Shown piece after piece: positions 33,848 to 42,203 of a stretch of 47,608 nucleotides of DNA. The position numbers were made by a program, and so were the translations under genes. Under the pieces are notes generated by a model. That model made no database searches, was not told the origin of the DNA, and was given only the letters and a program-made list of their open reading frames with translations. Within the stretch, counting starts at the first letter, position 1, and every line of letters starts with the position of its first letter. Origin of the DNA: Pseudomonas syringae (GTDB lineage Bacteria; Pseudomonadota; Gammaproteobacteria; Pseudomonadales; Pseudomonadaceae); the NCBI RefSeq assembly GCF_021606685.1, contig NZ_WKCB01000044.1:1-47608 (forward strand). The letters are read 5' to 3'.

Positions 33848-35413
33848 ATGCGTAATAACCAACCCGTTACCCAGCGCGAACGTACCTTCCCCGCTCAGCA
33901 ACGGTTGATCTCCACCACGGATGCCAAGGGTGTGATCACCTACTGTAACGACGCGTTTGTCGAGATCAGTGGGTTCACCCGCGAAGAACTGCTCCGCGCG
34001 CCACACAACCTGGTGCGTCACCCGGATGTTCCGGCCGCAGTGTTCGGGCATATGTGGACCACGCTCAAACAAGGCTTGCCATGGATGGGCATTGTCAAGA
34101 ATCGCTGCAAGACCGGTGACCACTACTGGGTTAACGCCTATGTGACGCCTGTCTTCGAAGGCAACCAGGTGGTCGGCTACGAATCGGTGCGCATCAAGCC
34201 CACCGCCGAGCAGATCCGCCGCGCCGAAGCGCTCTACCAACGCATCAACCAGGGCAAGTCGGCCGTTCCCCAGCGGGACAAGTGGCTGCCGGTGTTGCAG
34301 GACTGGCTGCCGTTTATCCTGATCAGCCAATTGAGCTTCATGATCGGCGCCACCCTGACCTCGCAATGGGGTTTTGCCCTGGCGGCGGGCTTGTCGGTGC
34401 CGTTGGGCCTGCTGGGCCTGAGCTGGCAACAGCGCGGCCTCAAGCGCTTGCTGCGCCTGGCCGAGCAGACCACTTCCGACCCGTTGATCGCGCAGATGTA
34501 CACCGACAGCCGTGGCGCCCAGGCGCGCCTGGAGATGTCGATCCTCAGCCAGGAGGCGCGTCTGAAGACCTGTCTTACCCGGTTGCAGGACACTGCCGAA
34601 CACCTCAACGAGCAAGCGGCGCAATCCAATACCCTGGCGCACAACAGCTCCAGCGGCCTGGAACGCCAGCGTGTGGAAACCGAACAGGTGGCCACCGCCG
34701 TCAACCAGATGGCGGCCACTACCCAGGAAGTCGCCAGCCACGTGCAGCGCACGGCCGACGCCACCCAGGAAGCCAATCGCCTGACCGGCCGTGGCCGCGA
34801 CATCGCCGGGGAAACCCGCGAGGCGATTCAGCGTCTGTCGGTGGCCGTGGGCGAGACCGGCGTGACCGTCACCCAGCTGGCCAAAGACAGCGATGAAATC
34901 GGCGGCGTGGTCGATGTGATCAAAGGCATCGCCGACCAGACCAACCTGCTGGCGCTCAACGCGGCCATCGAAGCGGCGCGCGCCGGTGAAATGGGCCGTG
35001 GTTTTGCGGTGGTGGCTGACGAAGTCCGTCAACTGGCGCAGCGCACGGCTGAATCGACCGGGCAGATCCATGCCCTGATCGCCAAGCTGCAGCACACCGC
35101 CGCCGCTGCCGTGCAAACCATGGACGCCGGGCATCGCCAGGCCGAAGAGGGTGTAGCGCGGGTGATGGAGGCGGACCAGGCGCTGGTGGGTATCAGCGAA
35201 GCGGTGGCGCACATCACCGACATGACCACCCAGATCGCCGCCGCGACCGAAGAGCAAAGCTCGGTGGCCGAAGAGATCAGCCGCAATATCAGCACGATTG
35301 CGCTATTGGCGGACCAGACGTCAGAGCAGGCGTTGAACTCGGCGCAGTTGAGTGAAGAGCTGACGCATACCGCGAATACTCAGTACTCGCTGGTGGAGCG
35401 TTTTAACCGCTGA
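33848..35413 (+). CDS. aer: Aerotaxis receptor Aer
   Basis: A 521-residue chemoreceptor without a periplasmic domain. The N-terminal PAS domain (about 10-115; DAKGVITYCNDAFVEISGF, LVRHPDVPAAVFGHMW) should bind FAD, a hydrophobic hairpin (about 148-190) anchors it, and a signalling domain ends in the usual tip (GIADQTNLLALNAAIEAARA). It senses redox or oxygen supply and steers motility. Length and position, just before the cbb3 oxidase genes, match P. aeruginosa Aer (PA1561). A sigma-28 promoter precedes it. The ATG has only a weak binding site. Confidence 0.93.
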   Translation: MRNNQPVTQRERTFPAQQRLISTTDAKGVITYCNDAFVEISGFTREELLRAPHNLVRHPDVPAAVFGHMWTTLKQGLPWMGIVKNRCKTGDHYWVNAYVTPVFEGNQVVGYESVRIKPTAEQIRRAEALYQRINQGKSAVPQRDKWLPVLQDWLPFILISQLSFMIGATLTSQWGFALAAGLSVPLGLLGLSWQQRGLKRLLRLAEQTTSDPLIAQMYTDSRGAQARLEMSILSQEARLKTCLTRLQDTAEHLNEQAAQSNTLAHNSSSGLERQRVETEQVATAVNQMAATTQEVASHVQRTADATQEANRLTGRGRDIAGETREAIQRLSVAVGETGVTVTQLAKDSDEIGGVVDVIKGIADQTNLLALNAAIEAARAGEMGRGFAVVADEVRQLAQRTAESTGQIHALIAKLQHTAAAAVQTMDAGHRQAEEGVARVMEADQALVGISEAVAHITDMTTQIAAATEEQSSVAEEISRNISTIALLADQTSEQALNSAQLSEELTHTANTQYSLVERFNR

Positions 35414-35416
35414 TAC

Positions 35417-35524
35417 CGCTATCGGGAGCAAGCCCCATCCCACATTTTGACCGCATTCCAAAAGATGTACGCGGTTAAATGTGGGAGGGGCGGTGCGACG
35501 ATTCGACTTGCCCCCGATGGGGCC
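35417..35524. repeat. Two divergent REP units, one with a 16-base insertion
   Basis: A left unit ending ..CCCCATCCCAC (35417-35443) and a right unit starting GTGGGAGGGG (35481), in back-to-back orientation rather than the usual REPIN form. In the right unit CGGTGCGACGATTCGA (35491-35506) interrupts the normal core before CTTGCCCCCGAT. It fills the gap between aer and the convergent hydrolase. Confidence 0.75.
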
Positions 35525-36217
35525 CTACAGACCACCCAAAAACCCAGCCACTTTCCCTGCAGCAGCCTCCAAATGCTGCTCATGACTAAACCCCGAAGCC
35601 TTCAACGGTTTCAAATCATGATCCCCCGCCACCAGCCACATCAGCTCGATGCTCGGTGACAACACATACGCCTCCACTGCCGCCCGATTACCCAACGCAT
35701 CGCGCTCCCCCTGCACAATCAACGTCGGCGTCTTCAACCCCGCCAGATGCTCGACCCGTGGTTTTTCCGGCTTTCTCACCGCATAGAACGGATAGCCCAG
35801 GCACACCAGCGCGTCAGCGCCCAGTTCATCGGCCAGCAGACTGGCCATGCGTCCGCCCATGGACTTGCCGCCAACCGCCAGCTTCCCAGCGACATGACGT
35901 CGCACCTCGGCATACACCTCACGCCACGCCTCCAGCAGTTTTGGCGCCGGATTGGGCGGGCGTTTGCCGCCATCCAGGCGCCGCTGGGCCATGTACGCAA
36001 ACTCGAAGCGCAACACGTTCACGCCGTGCCCGGCAAGGCGTGCAGCCATGTCGTTCATGAACGCTGAGTCCATCGGTGCACCGGCGCCGTGGGCCAGGAT
36101 CAGGGTGACAGGCGCACGCGCGATAGACCCGGTTGCCGCATCCCACAACCAGCCGCGTTCACGCACACACTGCGCCCATTGATCCCCGTCAATACTGGCC
36201 TTGTGCTCTTTGCCCAT
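35525..36217 (-). CDS. Tex30/KANSL3-like alpha/beta hydrolase
   Basis: A 230-residue hydrolase with LILAHGAGAPMDSAFMNDMA near the oxyanion hole, nucleophile GKSMGG, acid in LIVQGERDALG and His in GDHDLKP. These features fit the small dienelactone-hydrolase-like Tex30 family; substrate unknown. GAGG is 6 bases before the chosen ATG. Codons 9-13 (IDGDQ) coincide with a perfect ANR box serving the cbb3 genes on the other strand, so the start of this gene overlaps the oxidase promoter. A later start is possible but nothing supports one. Confidence 0.82.
   Translation of the reverse strand: MGKEHKASIDGDQWAQCVRERGWLWDAATGSIARAPVTLILAHGAGAPMDSAFMNDMAARLAGHGVNVLRFEFAYMAQRRLDGGKRPPNPAPKLLEAWREVYAEVRRHVAGKLAVGGKSMGGRMASLLADELGADALVCLGYPFYAVRKPEKPRVEHLAGLKTPTLIVQGERDALGNRAAVEAYVLSPSIELMWLVAGDHDLKPLKASGFSHEQHLEAAAGKVAGFLGGL
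36179..36192 (+). promoter_or_regulatory. ANR/FNR box upstream of first ccoNOQP operon
   Basis: TTGAT-CCCC-GTCAA matches the ANR consensus TTGAT-N4-(A/G)TCAA without mismatch. It is 105 bases before the ccoN start and lies inside the 5' coding part of the divergent hydrolase gene. It predicts induction of this oxidase at low oxygen, as for cco2 of P. aeruginosa. Confidence 0.8.
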
Positions 36218-36296
36218 GCTTGCCTCGCTATTTAGTCTGCCTATAACTCCAGCCCAAGTGCCGCATTTGCTTGGGTTGAACCGTGGATGGGGAACC

Positions 36297-37721
36297 ATGA
36301 ACACTACTTTAAGTACCGCCTATAACTACAAGGTGGTCCGCCAATTCGCCATTATGACGGTGGTGTGGGGCATCGTCGGCATGGGGCTCGGGGTTTTTCT
36401 CGCTGCCCAATTGGTCTGGCCCGCGCTCAACTTCGATTTGCCCTGGACCAGCTTCGGTCGACTGCGTCCGCTGCACACCAACGCGGTGATCTTCGCCTTC
36501 GGTGGCTGCGCGCTGTTTGCCAGCTCGTTCTACTCGGTGCAACGCACCTGCCAGGCGCAGCTGTTTGCGCCGAAAATCGCCGCGTTCTGCTTCTGGGGCT
36601 GGCAGCTGGTGATCTTGCTGGCGGCGATCAGCTTGCCGCTGGGCTACACCAGCTCCAAGGAGTACGCCGAGCTGGAATGGCCGATCGACATCCTGATCAC
36701 CATCGTCTGGGTCGCCTACGCCGTGGTGTTCTTCGGCACGATCATGAAGCGCACCACCAAGCACATCTACGTGGGTAACTGGTTCTTCGGTGCGTTCATC
36801 ATCACCGTGGCCATCCTGCATATCGTCAACAACCTGGAAATCCCGGTCAGCCTGACCAAGTCCTACAGCCTCTACGGCGGTGCGACGGATGCCATGGTGC
36901 AGTGGTGGTATGGGCATAACGCGGTAGGCTTTTTCCTCACCGCAGGTTTCCTGGGGATGATGTACTACTTCGTGCCCAAGCAGGCCGAACGTCCGGTGTA
37001 TTCGTATCGCTTGTCCATCGTGCACTTCTGGGCGCTGATCACCCTGTACATCTGGGCCGGCCCGCACCACTTGCACTACACCGCGCTGCCGGACTGGGCG
37101 CAATCGCTGGGCATGGTCATGTCCCTGGTACTGCTGGCACCCAGCTGGGGCGGCATGATCAACGGCATGATGACCCTCTCGGGTGCCTGGCATAAGTTGC
37201 GCAGCGACCCGATCCTGCGCTTCCTCGTCGTCTCCCTGGCCTTCTACGGCATGTCGACGTTCGAAGGCCCGATGATGGCGATCAAGACCGTCAACGCCCT
37301 CTCCCACTACACCGACTGGACCATCGGCCACGTACACGCCGGCGCCCTCGGCTGGGTGGCGATGATCTCCATCGGCGCGCTGTACCACATGATCCCGAAA
37401 ATCTTCGGGCGCGAGCAGATGTACAGCCTCGGCCTGATCAACGCGCACTTCTGGCTGGCCACCATCGGCACCGTGCTCTACATCGCCTCGATGTGGGTCA
37501 ACGGCATCGCCCAGGGCCTGATGTGGCGTGCGGTCAACGAAGACGGCACCTTGACCTACTCCTTCGTCGAAACCCTGGTGGCCAGCCACCCAGGCTTCAT
37601 CGTGCGGTTGGTGGGCGGTGCGGTGTTCCTCAGCGGCATGTTCCTGATGGCTTACAACACATGGCGCACCGTGCGTTCGGCGCAGCCTGTCGAAGCCACC
37701 CCTGTCGCGCAGATGGCCTGA
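36297..37721 (+). CDS. ccoN: cbb3 cytochrome oxidase subunit I (first operon)
   Basis: A 474-residue catalytic subunit of cbb3-type cytochrome c oxidase with twelve transmembrane helices. It reduces O2 at a heme b3-CuB centre with high affinity. Conserved motifs include RPLHTNAVIFAFGG, WYGHNAVGFFLTAGFLGMMY, HYTALPDWAQSLGM and GHVHAGALGWVAM (heme/CuB histidines). GGGGAACC precedes the ATG; the frame is open upstream through the promoter. Position next to aer and the perfect ANR box make this the cco2-type copy. It shares long identical DNA tracts with the second ccoN. Confidence 0.96.
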   Translation: MNTTLSTAYNYKVVRQFAIMTVVWGIVGMGLGVFLAAQLVWPALNFDLPWTSFGRLRPLHTNAVIFAFGGCALFASSFYSVQRTCQAQLFAPKIAAFCFWGWQLVILLAAISLPLGYTSSKEYAELEWPIDILITIVWVAYAVVFFGTIMKRTTKHIYVGNWFFGAFIITVAILHIVNNLEIPVSLTKSYSLYGGATDAMVQWWYGHNAVGFFLTAGFLGMMYYFVPKQAERPVYSYRLSIVHFWALITLYIWAGPHHLHYTALPDWAQSLGMVMSLVLLAPSWGGMINGMMTLSGAWHKLRSDPILRFLVVSLAFYGMSTFEGPMMAIKTVNALSHYTDWTIGHVHAGALGWVAMISIGALYHMIPKIFGREQMYSLGLINAHFWLATIGTVLYIASMWVNGIAQGLMWRAVNEDGTLTYSFVETLVASHPGFIVRLVGGAVFLSGMFLMAYNTWRTVRSAQPVEATPVAQMA

Positions 37722-37731
37722 GGAGTCTGTG

Positions 37732-38340
37732 ATGAAACACGAAACGATTGAAAAGAACGTCGGCCTGCTGATGCTGCTCATGGTGCTCGCCGTGAGCATC
37801 GGCGGCCTGACCCAGATCGTCCCGCTGTTCTTCCAGGACGTGACCAACAAGCCGGTGGAAGGCATGAAGCCCTACACCGCGCTGCAGCTGGAAGGCCGCG
37901 ACATCTACATCCGCGAAGGCTGTGTGCAGTGCCACTCGCAGATGATCCGCCCGTTCCGCGCCGAAACCGAGCGCTACGGCCACTATTCGGTAGCGGGCGA
38001 AAGCGTGTGGGACCACCCGTTCCTGTGGGGCTCCAAGCGCACCGGGCCGGACCTGGCGCGCGTCGGCGCGCGCTACTCGGACGACTGGCACCGCGCGCAC
38101 TTGTACAACCCGCGCAACGTGGTGCCCGAGTCGAAGATGCCAGCCTACCCGTGGCTGGTCACGGCCCAGGTCGACAGCAGCCACACCGAGACCAAGTTGA
38201 AGGTGATGCGCACCCTCGGTGTGCCGTACACCGACGACGACATCAGTGGCGCAGTGGCCAGCCTCAAGGGCAAGACCGAGATGGACGCGCTGGTGTCGTA
38301 CCTGCAAGTGCTCGGCACTGCCATCAAGAGCAAGAGGTGA
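37732..38340 (+). CDS. ccoO: cbb3 oxidase subunit II, monoheme cytochrome (first operon)
   Basis: A 202-residue membrane-anchored cytochrome c with an N-terminal helix (about 12-32) and one heme site, CVQCHSQM. Later Met ligand candidates lie in VPESKMPAYPW. It passes electrons from CcoP to CcoN. GAGGAG is 6 bases before the ATG (a GTG overlaps just before). Ten bases after ccoN. Confidence 0.95.
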   Translation: MKHETIEKNVGLLMLLMVLAVSIGGLTQIVPLFFQDVTNKPVEGMKPYTALQLEGRDIYIREGCVQCHSQMIRPFRAETERYGHYSVAGESVWDHPFLWGSKRTGPDLARVGARYSDDWHRAHLYNPRNVVPESKMPAYPWLVTAQVDSSHTETKLKVMRTLGVPYTDDDISGAVASLKGKTEMDALVSYLQVLGTAIKSKR

Positions 38341-38343
38341 GCC

Positions 38344-38544
38344 ATGGGATTTGAATTCGATGCGGGCACCATCCGCGGCCTCGGCACGCTGGTGGTCGCC
38401 ATCGCCTTTATCGGCTTGTCGCTGTGGGTGTTCAACAACCGGCGCAATGCGGAATTCGAGCAGGCCCGCCTGTTGCCCTTCGCCGATGAACCTCTTCCAT
38501 CCGACGCTCAAGAAGCGCCTGCAACAAGGAGCACTCAGCCATGA
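38344..38544 (+). CDS. ccoQ: cbb3 oxidase subunit CcoQ (first operon)
   Basis: A 66-residue single-helix protein (GTIRGLGTLVVAIAFIGLSL then WVFNNRRNAEFEQARLLPFA), the small assembly/stability subunit of cbb3 oxidase. It begins 3 bases after ccoO and overlaps ccoP by 4 bases (ATGA). Confidence 0.93.
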   Translation: MGFEFDAGTIRGLGTLVVAIAFIGLSLWVFNNRRNAEFEQARLLPFADEPLPSDAQEAPATRSTQP

Positions 38545-39488
38545 CCCTATTCTGGAGTACATGGATCTGCGTACTGACCCTCGGCAGCCTGATCGGCCTG
38601 ACCTGGCTCTTGATCGGCACCCGCAAGGGCGAGACCAAGGGCAGCGTCGACCAGACCATGGGCCACGCCTTCGACGGTATCGAGGAATACGACAACCCGC
38701 TGCCCCAGTGGTGGTTCATGCTGTTCGCCGGCACCTTGGTGTTCGCGGTCGGCTACCTGGTCCTCTACCCGGGCCTGGGCAACTGGAAAGGCGTACTGCC
38801 GGGCTATGAAGACGGCTGGACCTCGGCCAAGGAATGGGACAAGGAAATGGCCAAGGCCGACACCCGATTCGGGCCGATCTTTGCCAAATTCTCGGCCATG
38901 CCCGTGGAAGACGTGGCGAAGGACCCGCAGGCGCTGAAAATGGGCGGTCGCCTGTTCGCCTCCAACTGCGCGGTGTGCCACGGCTCGGATGCCAAGGGTG
39001 CGTTCGGCTTCCCGAACCTGGCCGACAACATCTGGCGCTGGGGCGGTTCGGCCGAAGCGATCAAGACCACCATCCTCAACGGTCGCCACGCGGCAATGCC
39101 GGCCTGGGGTGACATGCTCGGCGACGACGGCGTGAAAAACGTCGCCGCCTATGTTCGTCACGACCTGGCCAAGCTGCCCTTGCCCGCTGACAGCACTGCC
39201 GACCTGGCGGCAGGCCAGGCAGCCTTCAACACCACCTGCGTCGCGTGCCACGGGCCAGAAGGCCACGGCATGGAAGCCATGGGCGCGCCGGACCTGACCA
39301 AACCGGCCGGGTATATCTACGGCACCAGCGTGGCCCAGTTGCAGCAGACCATCCGCCACGGCCGCCAGGGCCAGATGCCAGCACAGGACGTGCTGCAGGG
39401 TAATGACAAGGTGCATCTGCTCGCCGCCTACGTTTACAGCCTGTCCCACAACGCTGATGGCGCAACGCCAGAAAGCCAAGCGCAGTAA
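38541..39488 (+). CDS. ccoP: cbb3 oxidase subunit III, diheme cytochrome (first operon)
   Basis: A 315-residue diheme cytochrome c with two N-terminal helices and heme sites CAVCH and CVACH. It opens FWSTWICVLTLGSLIGLTWL and carries the CcoP-typical DGIEEYDNPLPQWWFMLFAG. It takes electrons from soluble cytochromes. Compared with the second copy it lacks an insert of about 18 residues after LPGY. Translationally coupled to ccoQ. A GC-rich hairpin and then a REPIN follow the stop codon. Confidence 0.95.
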   Translation: MTLFWSTWICVLTLGSLIGLTWLLIGTRKGETKGSVDQTMGHAFDGIEEYDNPLPQWWFMLFAGTLVFAVGYLVLYPGLGNWKGVLPGYEDGWTSAKEWDKEMAKADTRFGPIFAKFSAMPVEDVAKDPQALKMGGRLFASNCAVCHGSDAKGAFGFPNLADNIWRWGGSAEAIKTTILNGRHAAMPAWGDMLGDDGVKNVAAYVRHDLAKLPLPADSTADLAAGQAAFNTTCVACHGPEGHGMEAMGAPDLTKPAGYIYGTSVAQLQQTIRHGRQGQMPAQDVLQGNDKVHLLAAYVYSLSHNADGATPESQAQ

Positions 39489-39495
39489 CCTCTGA

Positions 39496-39520
39496 CTGCC
39501 GCTCCAATCCGGGGCGGCAG
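39496..39520 (+). terminator. Hairpin after first ccoP
   Basis: CTGCCGCTCC and GGGGCGGCAG pair over 10 positions (one G-T). It starts 8 bases after the stop codon. No T-run, so termination is uncertain. Confidence 0.5.
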
Positions 39521-39525
39521 ATCTA

Positions 39526-39624
39526 CCTGTGGCGAGGGAGTTTGCTCCCGTTGGGCTGCGAAGCGGCCCCTAGAAGCCGACGCAAGCTTCGCTGTCGAAC
39601 GCGAGCAAGCTCCCTCGCCACAGG
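39526..39624. repeat. REPIN of the GTGGCGAGGGAG type
   Basis: Arms CCTGTGGCGAGGGAGTTTGCTC and its inverse end the element. The interior has the GTTGGGCTGCGAAGCGGCCCC segment and a second small hairpin. It is a different REP class from those at 19579 and 28986. Confidence 0.88.
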
Positions 39625-39863
39625 ATCATCGCTCACTCTTGACTGAGCCACGCGCTGCGTGACCGAGTGTCGCACCCCTTCCAAAGCACAACTTTCCCCC
39701 CCTGCCATTCGGGTCTACGCTTGCTGCACAGCGGGCGGTTTTGGCGTACGCAACGGTATCCGTCGCGGCCTGGAAAAATTCTTGTCCACTTGATCAGCTT
39801 TCGATTTCTGATTTTGTCCTTACGCCAAACATGGAAAGGGCGCAGAATCTGGCCCGGAACGCA

Positions 39864-39877
39864 TTGATACAGGTCAG
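39864..39877 (+). promoter_or_regulatory. Imperfect ANR-like box before second ccoNOQP operon
   Basis: TTGAT-ACAG-GTCAG differs from the ANR consensus only at the last base. It lies 85 bases before the ccoN start within a 473-base gap (39489-39961) that also holds a hairpin and a REPIN. A -10-like CATACT follows at 39909. Weak or partial oxygen control is inferred. Confidence 0.5.
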
Positions 39878-39961
39878 CCATTGCGTTGCAATGGCCCCTC
39901 GGTTTGTCCATACTTGCGGCCGATTTCAACTATAAAAAAACCTAAACCGTGGAACCTTAGA

Positions 39962-41404
39962 ATGAGCACAGCAATCAGTCCGACTGCTTATAACTATAAG
40001 GTAGTCCGCCAGTTCGCCATCATGACGGTGGTCTGGGGGATCCTTGGCATGGGGCTCGGGGTGTTCATCGCCTCGCAACTGGTGTGGCCGGAATTGAATT
40101 TCGGTTTGCCATGGACAACCTTCGGCCGCCTGCGCCCGCTGCACACCAACCTGGTGATCTTCGCCTTCGGCGGATGTGCACTGTTTGCTACCTCCTACTA
40201 TGTCGTGCAGCGTACCTGCCAGACGCGACTCATCTCGGACGGCCTTGCGGCCTTCACCTTCTGGGGCTGGCAAGCCGTTATCGTCGGCGCCATCGTCACC
40301 CTGCCGCTGGGCTACACCACCACCAAGGAATACGCCGAGCTGGAATGGCCGATCGCAATTTTGCTCGCCATCGTCTGGGTGACCTACGCCGTGGTGTTCT
40401 TCGGCACCATCGTCAAGCGCAAGACCAAGCACATCTATGTGGGCAACTGGTTCTACGGCGCCTTTATCCTGGTGACGGCGATGCTGCACATCGTCAACCA
40501 CGCCTCGCTGCCGGTGAGCCTGTTCAAGTCCTACTCGGCCTACGCCGGGGCGACGGATGCGATGATCCAGTGGTGGTACGGCCACAACGCCGTGGGCTTT
40601 TTCCTGACCACCGGTTTCCTCGGGATGATGTACTACTTCGTGCCCAAACAGGCCGAACGCCCTATCTACTCGTATCGCCTGTCCATCGTGCACTTCTGGG
40701 CGCTGATCACCCTGTACATCTGGGCCGGCCCGCACCACTTGCACTACACCGCACTGCCGGACTGGGCGCAGTCGTTGGGCATGGCGATGTCGATCATCCT
40801 GCTGGCCCCGAGCTGGGGCGGCATGATCAACGGCATGATGACCCTGTCGGGCGCCTGGCATAAATTGCGCACCGACCCGATCCTGCGCTTTCTGGTGGTT
40901 TCGCTGGCGTTCTACGGCATGTCGACCTTTGAAGGGCCGATGATGGCGATCAAGACCGTCAACTCGCTGTCCCACTACACCGACTGGACCATCGGCCACG
41001 TGCACGCCGGCGCTCTGGGCTGGGTCGCGATGATCTCCATCGGCGCGCTGTACCACATGATCCCCAAACTGTTCGGCCGCGTGCAGATGCACAGCGTCGG
41101 GCTGATCAACGCGCACTTCTGGCTCGCCACCATCGGCACCGTGCTCTACATCGCGTCGATGTGGGTCAACGGCATCACCCAGGGTCTGATGTGGCGTGCG
41201 ATCAACGATGACGGCACCCTCACCTACTCCTTCGTCGAAGCGCTGCAAGCCAGCCACCCTGGTTTCATCGTCCGCGCCCTGGGCGGTGCGTTCTTTGCCA
41301 GCGGCATGTTGCTCATGGCCTACAACGTCTGGCGCACCGTGCGTGCCTCCGACCCTGCGCAAGCTGAAGCTGCCGCCAAGATCGCCGTTGTGGGAGCGCA
41401 CTGA
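39962..41404 (+). CDS. ccoN: cbb3 cytochrome oxidase subunit I (second operon)
   Basis: A 480-residue catalytic subunit, MSTAISPTAYNYKVVRQFAI..., with the same helices and metal-binding histidines as the first copy. Most differences lie in the first and last helices. Position directly upstream of ccoGH makes it the cco1-type copy, which in P. aeruginosa is expressed even with ample oxygen. The start is set by homology; the open frame runs 27 codons further upstream. Its stop codon shares one base with the ccoO start (TGATG). Confidence 0.96.
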   Translation: MSTAISPTAYNYKVVRQFAIMTVVWGILGMGLGVFIASQLVWPELNFGLPWTTFGRLRPLHTNLVIFAFGGCALFATSYYVVQRTCQTRLISDGLAAFTFWGWQAVIVGAIVTLPLGYTTTKEYAELEWPIAILLAIVWVTYAVVFFGTIVKRKTKHIYVGNWFYGAFILVTAMLHIVNHASLPVSLFKSYSAYAGATDAMIQWWYGHNAVGFFLTTGFLGMMYYFVPKQAERPIYSYRLSIVHFWALITLYIWAGPHHLHYTALPDWAQSLGMAMSIILLAPSWGGMINGMMTLSGAWHKLRTDPILRFLVVSLAFYGMSTFEGPMMAIKTVNSLSHYTDWTIGHVHAGALGWVAMISIGALYHMIPKLFGRVQMHSVGLINAHFWLATIGTVLYIASMWVNGITQGLMWRAINDDGTLTYSFVEALQASHPGFIVRALGGAFFASGMLLMAYNVWRTVRASDPAQAEAAAKIAVVGAH

Positions 41405-42012
41405 TGAAGCATGAAGTAGTCGAGAAGAATATCGGCCTGCTGGCCTTCTTCATGGTCATCGCCGTGAGCATCGGCGGCCTGACCCAGATCGTCCCGCTGT
41501 TTTTCCAGGACGTGACCAACAAGCCGGTCGAAGGCATGAAGCCGCGCACCGCGCTTGAACTCGAAGGCCGCGACGTCTACATCGCCAACGGTTGCGTGGG
41601 TTGCCACTCGCAGATGATCCGCCCGTTCCGCGCTGAAACCGAACGCTACGGCCACTACTCGGTCGCCGGCGAAAGCGTGTGGGACCACCCCTTCCTGTGG
41701 GGCTCCAAGCGCACCGGCCCGGACCTGGCCCGGGTCGGTGGGCGTTACTCCGATGACTGGCAGCGTGCGCACTTGTACAACCCGCGCAACGTGGTGCCTG
41801 AGTCGAAAATGCCGGCGTACCCGTTCCTCGTGGAAAACAAGCTCGACGGCAAGGACACCGCGAAGAAGATGGAAGTCTTGCGCACCCTGGGCGTGCCCTA
41901 CACCGACGAAGACATCGCCGGTGCAGCCGCAGCCGTGAAGGGCAAGACCGAAATGGACGCACTGGTGGCCTATCTGCAAGGCCTTGGCACCATCATCAAA
42001 AGCAAACGGTGA
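41404..42012 (+). CDS. ccoO: cbb3 oxidase subunit II (second operon)
   Basis: A 202-residue membrane-anchored cytochrome c with heme site CVGCHSQM and N-terminal anchor helix. Same length as the first copy; it differs mainly in the ENKLDGKDTAKKMEVLRTLG region. Start and stop overlap with ccoN (TGATG) suggests coupled translation. Confidence 0.95.
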   Translation: MKHEVVEKNIGLLAFFMVIAVSIGGLTQIVPLFFQDVTNKPVEGMKPRTALELEGRDVYIANGCVGCHSQMIRPFRAETERYGHYSVAGESVWDHPFLWGSKRTGPDLARVGGRYSDDWQRAHLYNPRNVVPESKMPAYPFLVENKLDGKDTAKKMEVLRTLGVPYTDEDIAGAAAAVKGKTEMDALVAYLQGLGTIIKSKR

Positions 42013-42017
42013 TCTTC

Positions 42018-42203
42018 ATGGATATCGGGATGATTCGTGGCCTGGGCACCGTTGTCGTGATGGTGGCCTTTATCGGCCTGGCGTTGTGGGTGTTCAGCCC
42101 CAAACGCAAGTCGGAGTTTGACGACGCGACCATGCTGCCCTTCGCGGATGACCCCGAAGCCATCAAGCACGTCGAGCAAGCGTCTAGGAGTAACAAAGAA
42201 TGA
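42018..42203 (+). CDS. ccoQ: cbb3 oxidase subunit CcoQ (second operon)
   Basis: A 61-residue single-helix subunit, MDIGMIRGLGTVVVMVAFIG..., ending in an acidic tail. The ATG at 42018 is used; an in-frame GTG three codons earlier overlaps the ccoO stop. It overlaps ccoP by 4 bases. Confidence 0.92.
   Translation: MDIGMIRGLGTVVVMVAFIGLALWVFSPKRKSEFDDATMLPFADDPEAIKHVEQASRSNKE

Noticed and set aside
39790..39803. TTGATCAGCTTTCG as another ANR site
   Set aside because: Right half-site does not match.
39926..41401. Long open frames antisense to both ccoN genes
   Set aside because: Mirror frames of near-identical genes; their similarity to each other simply reflects the duplicated sense strand.
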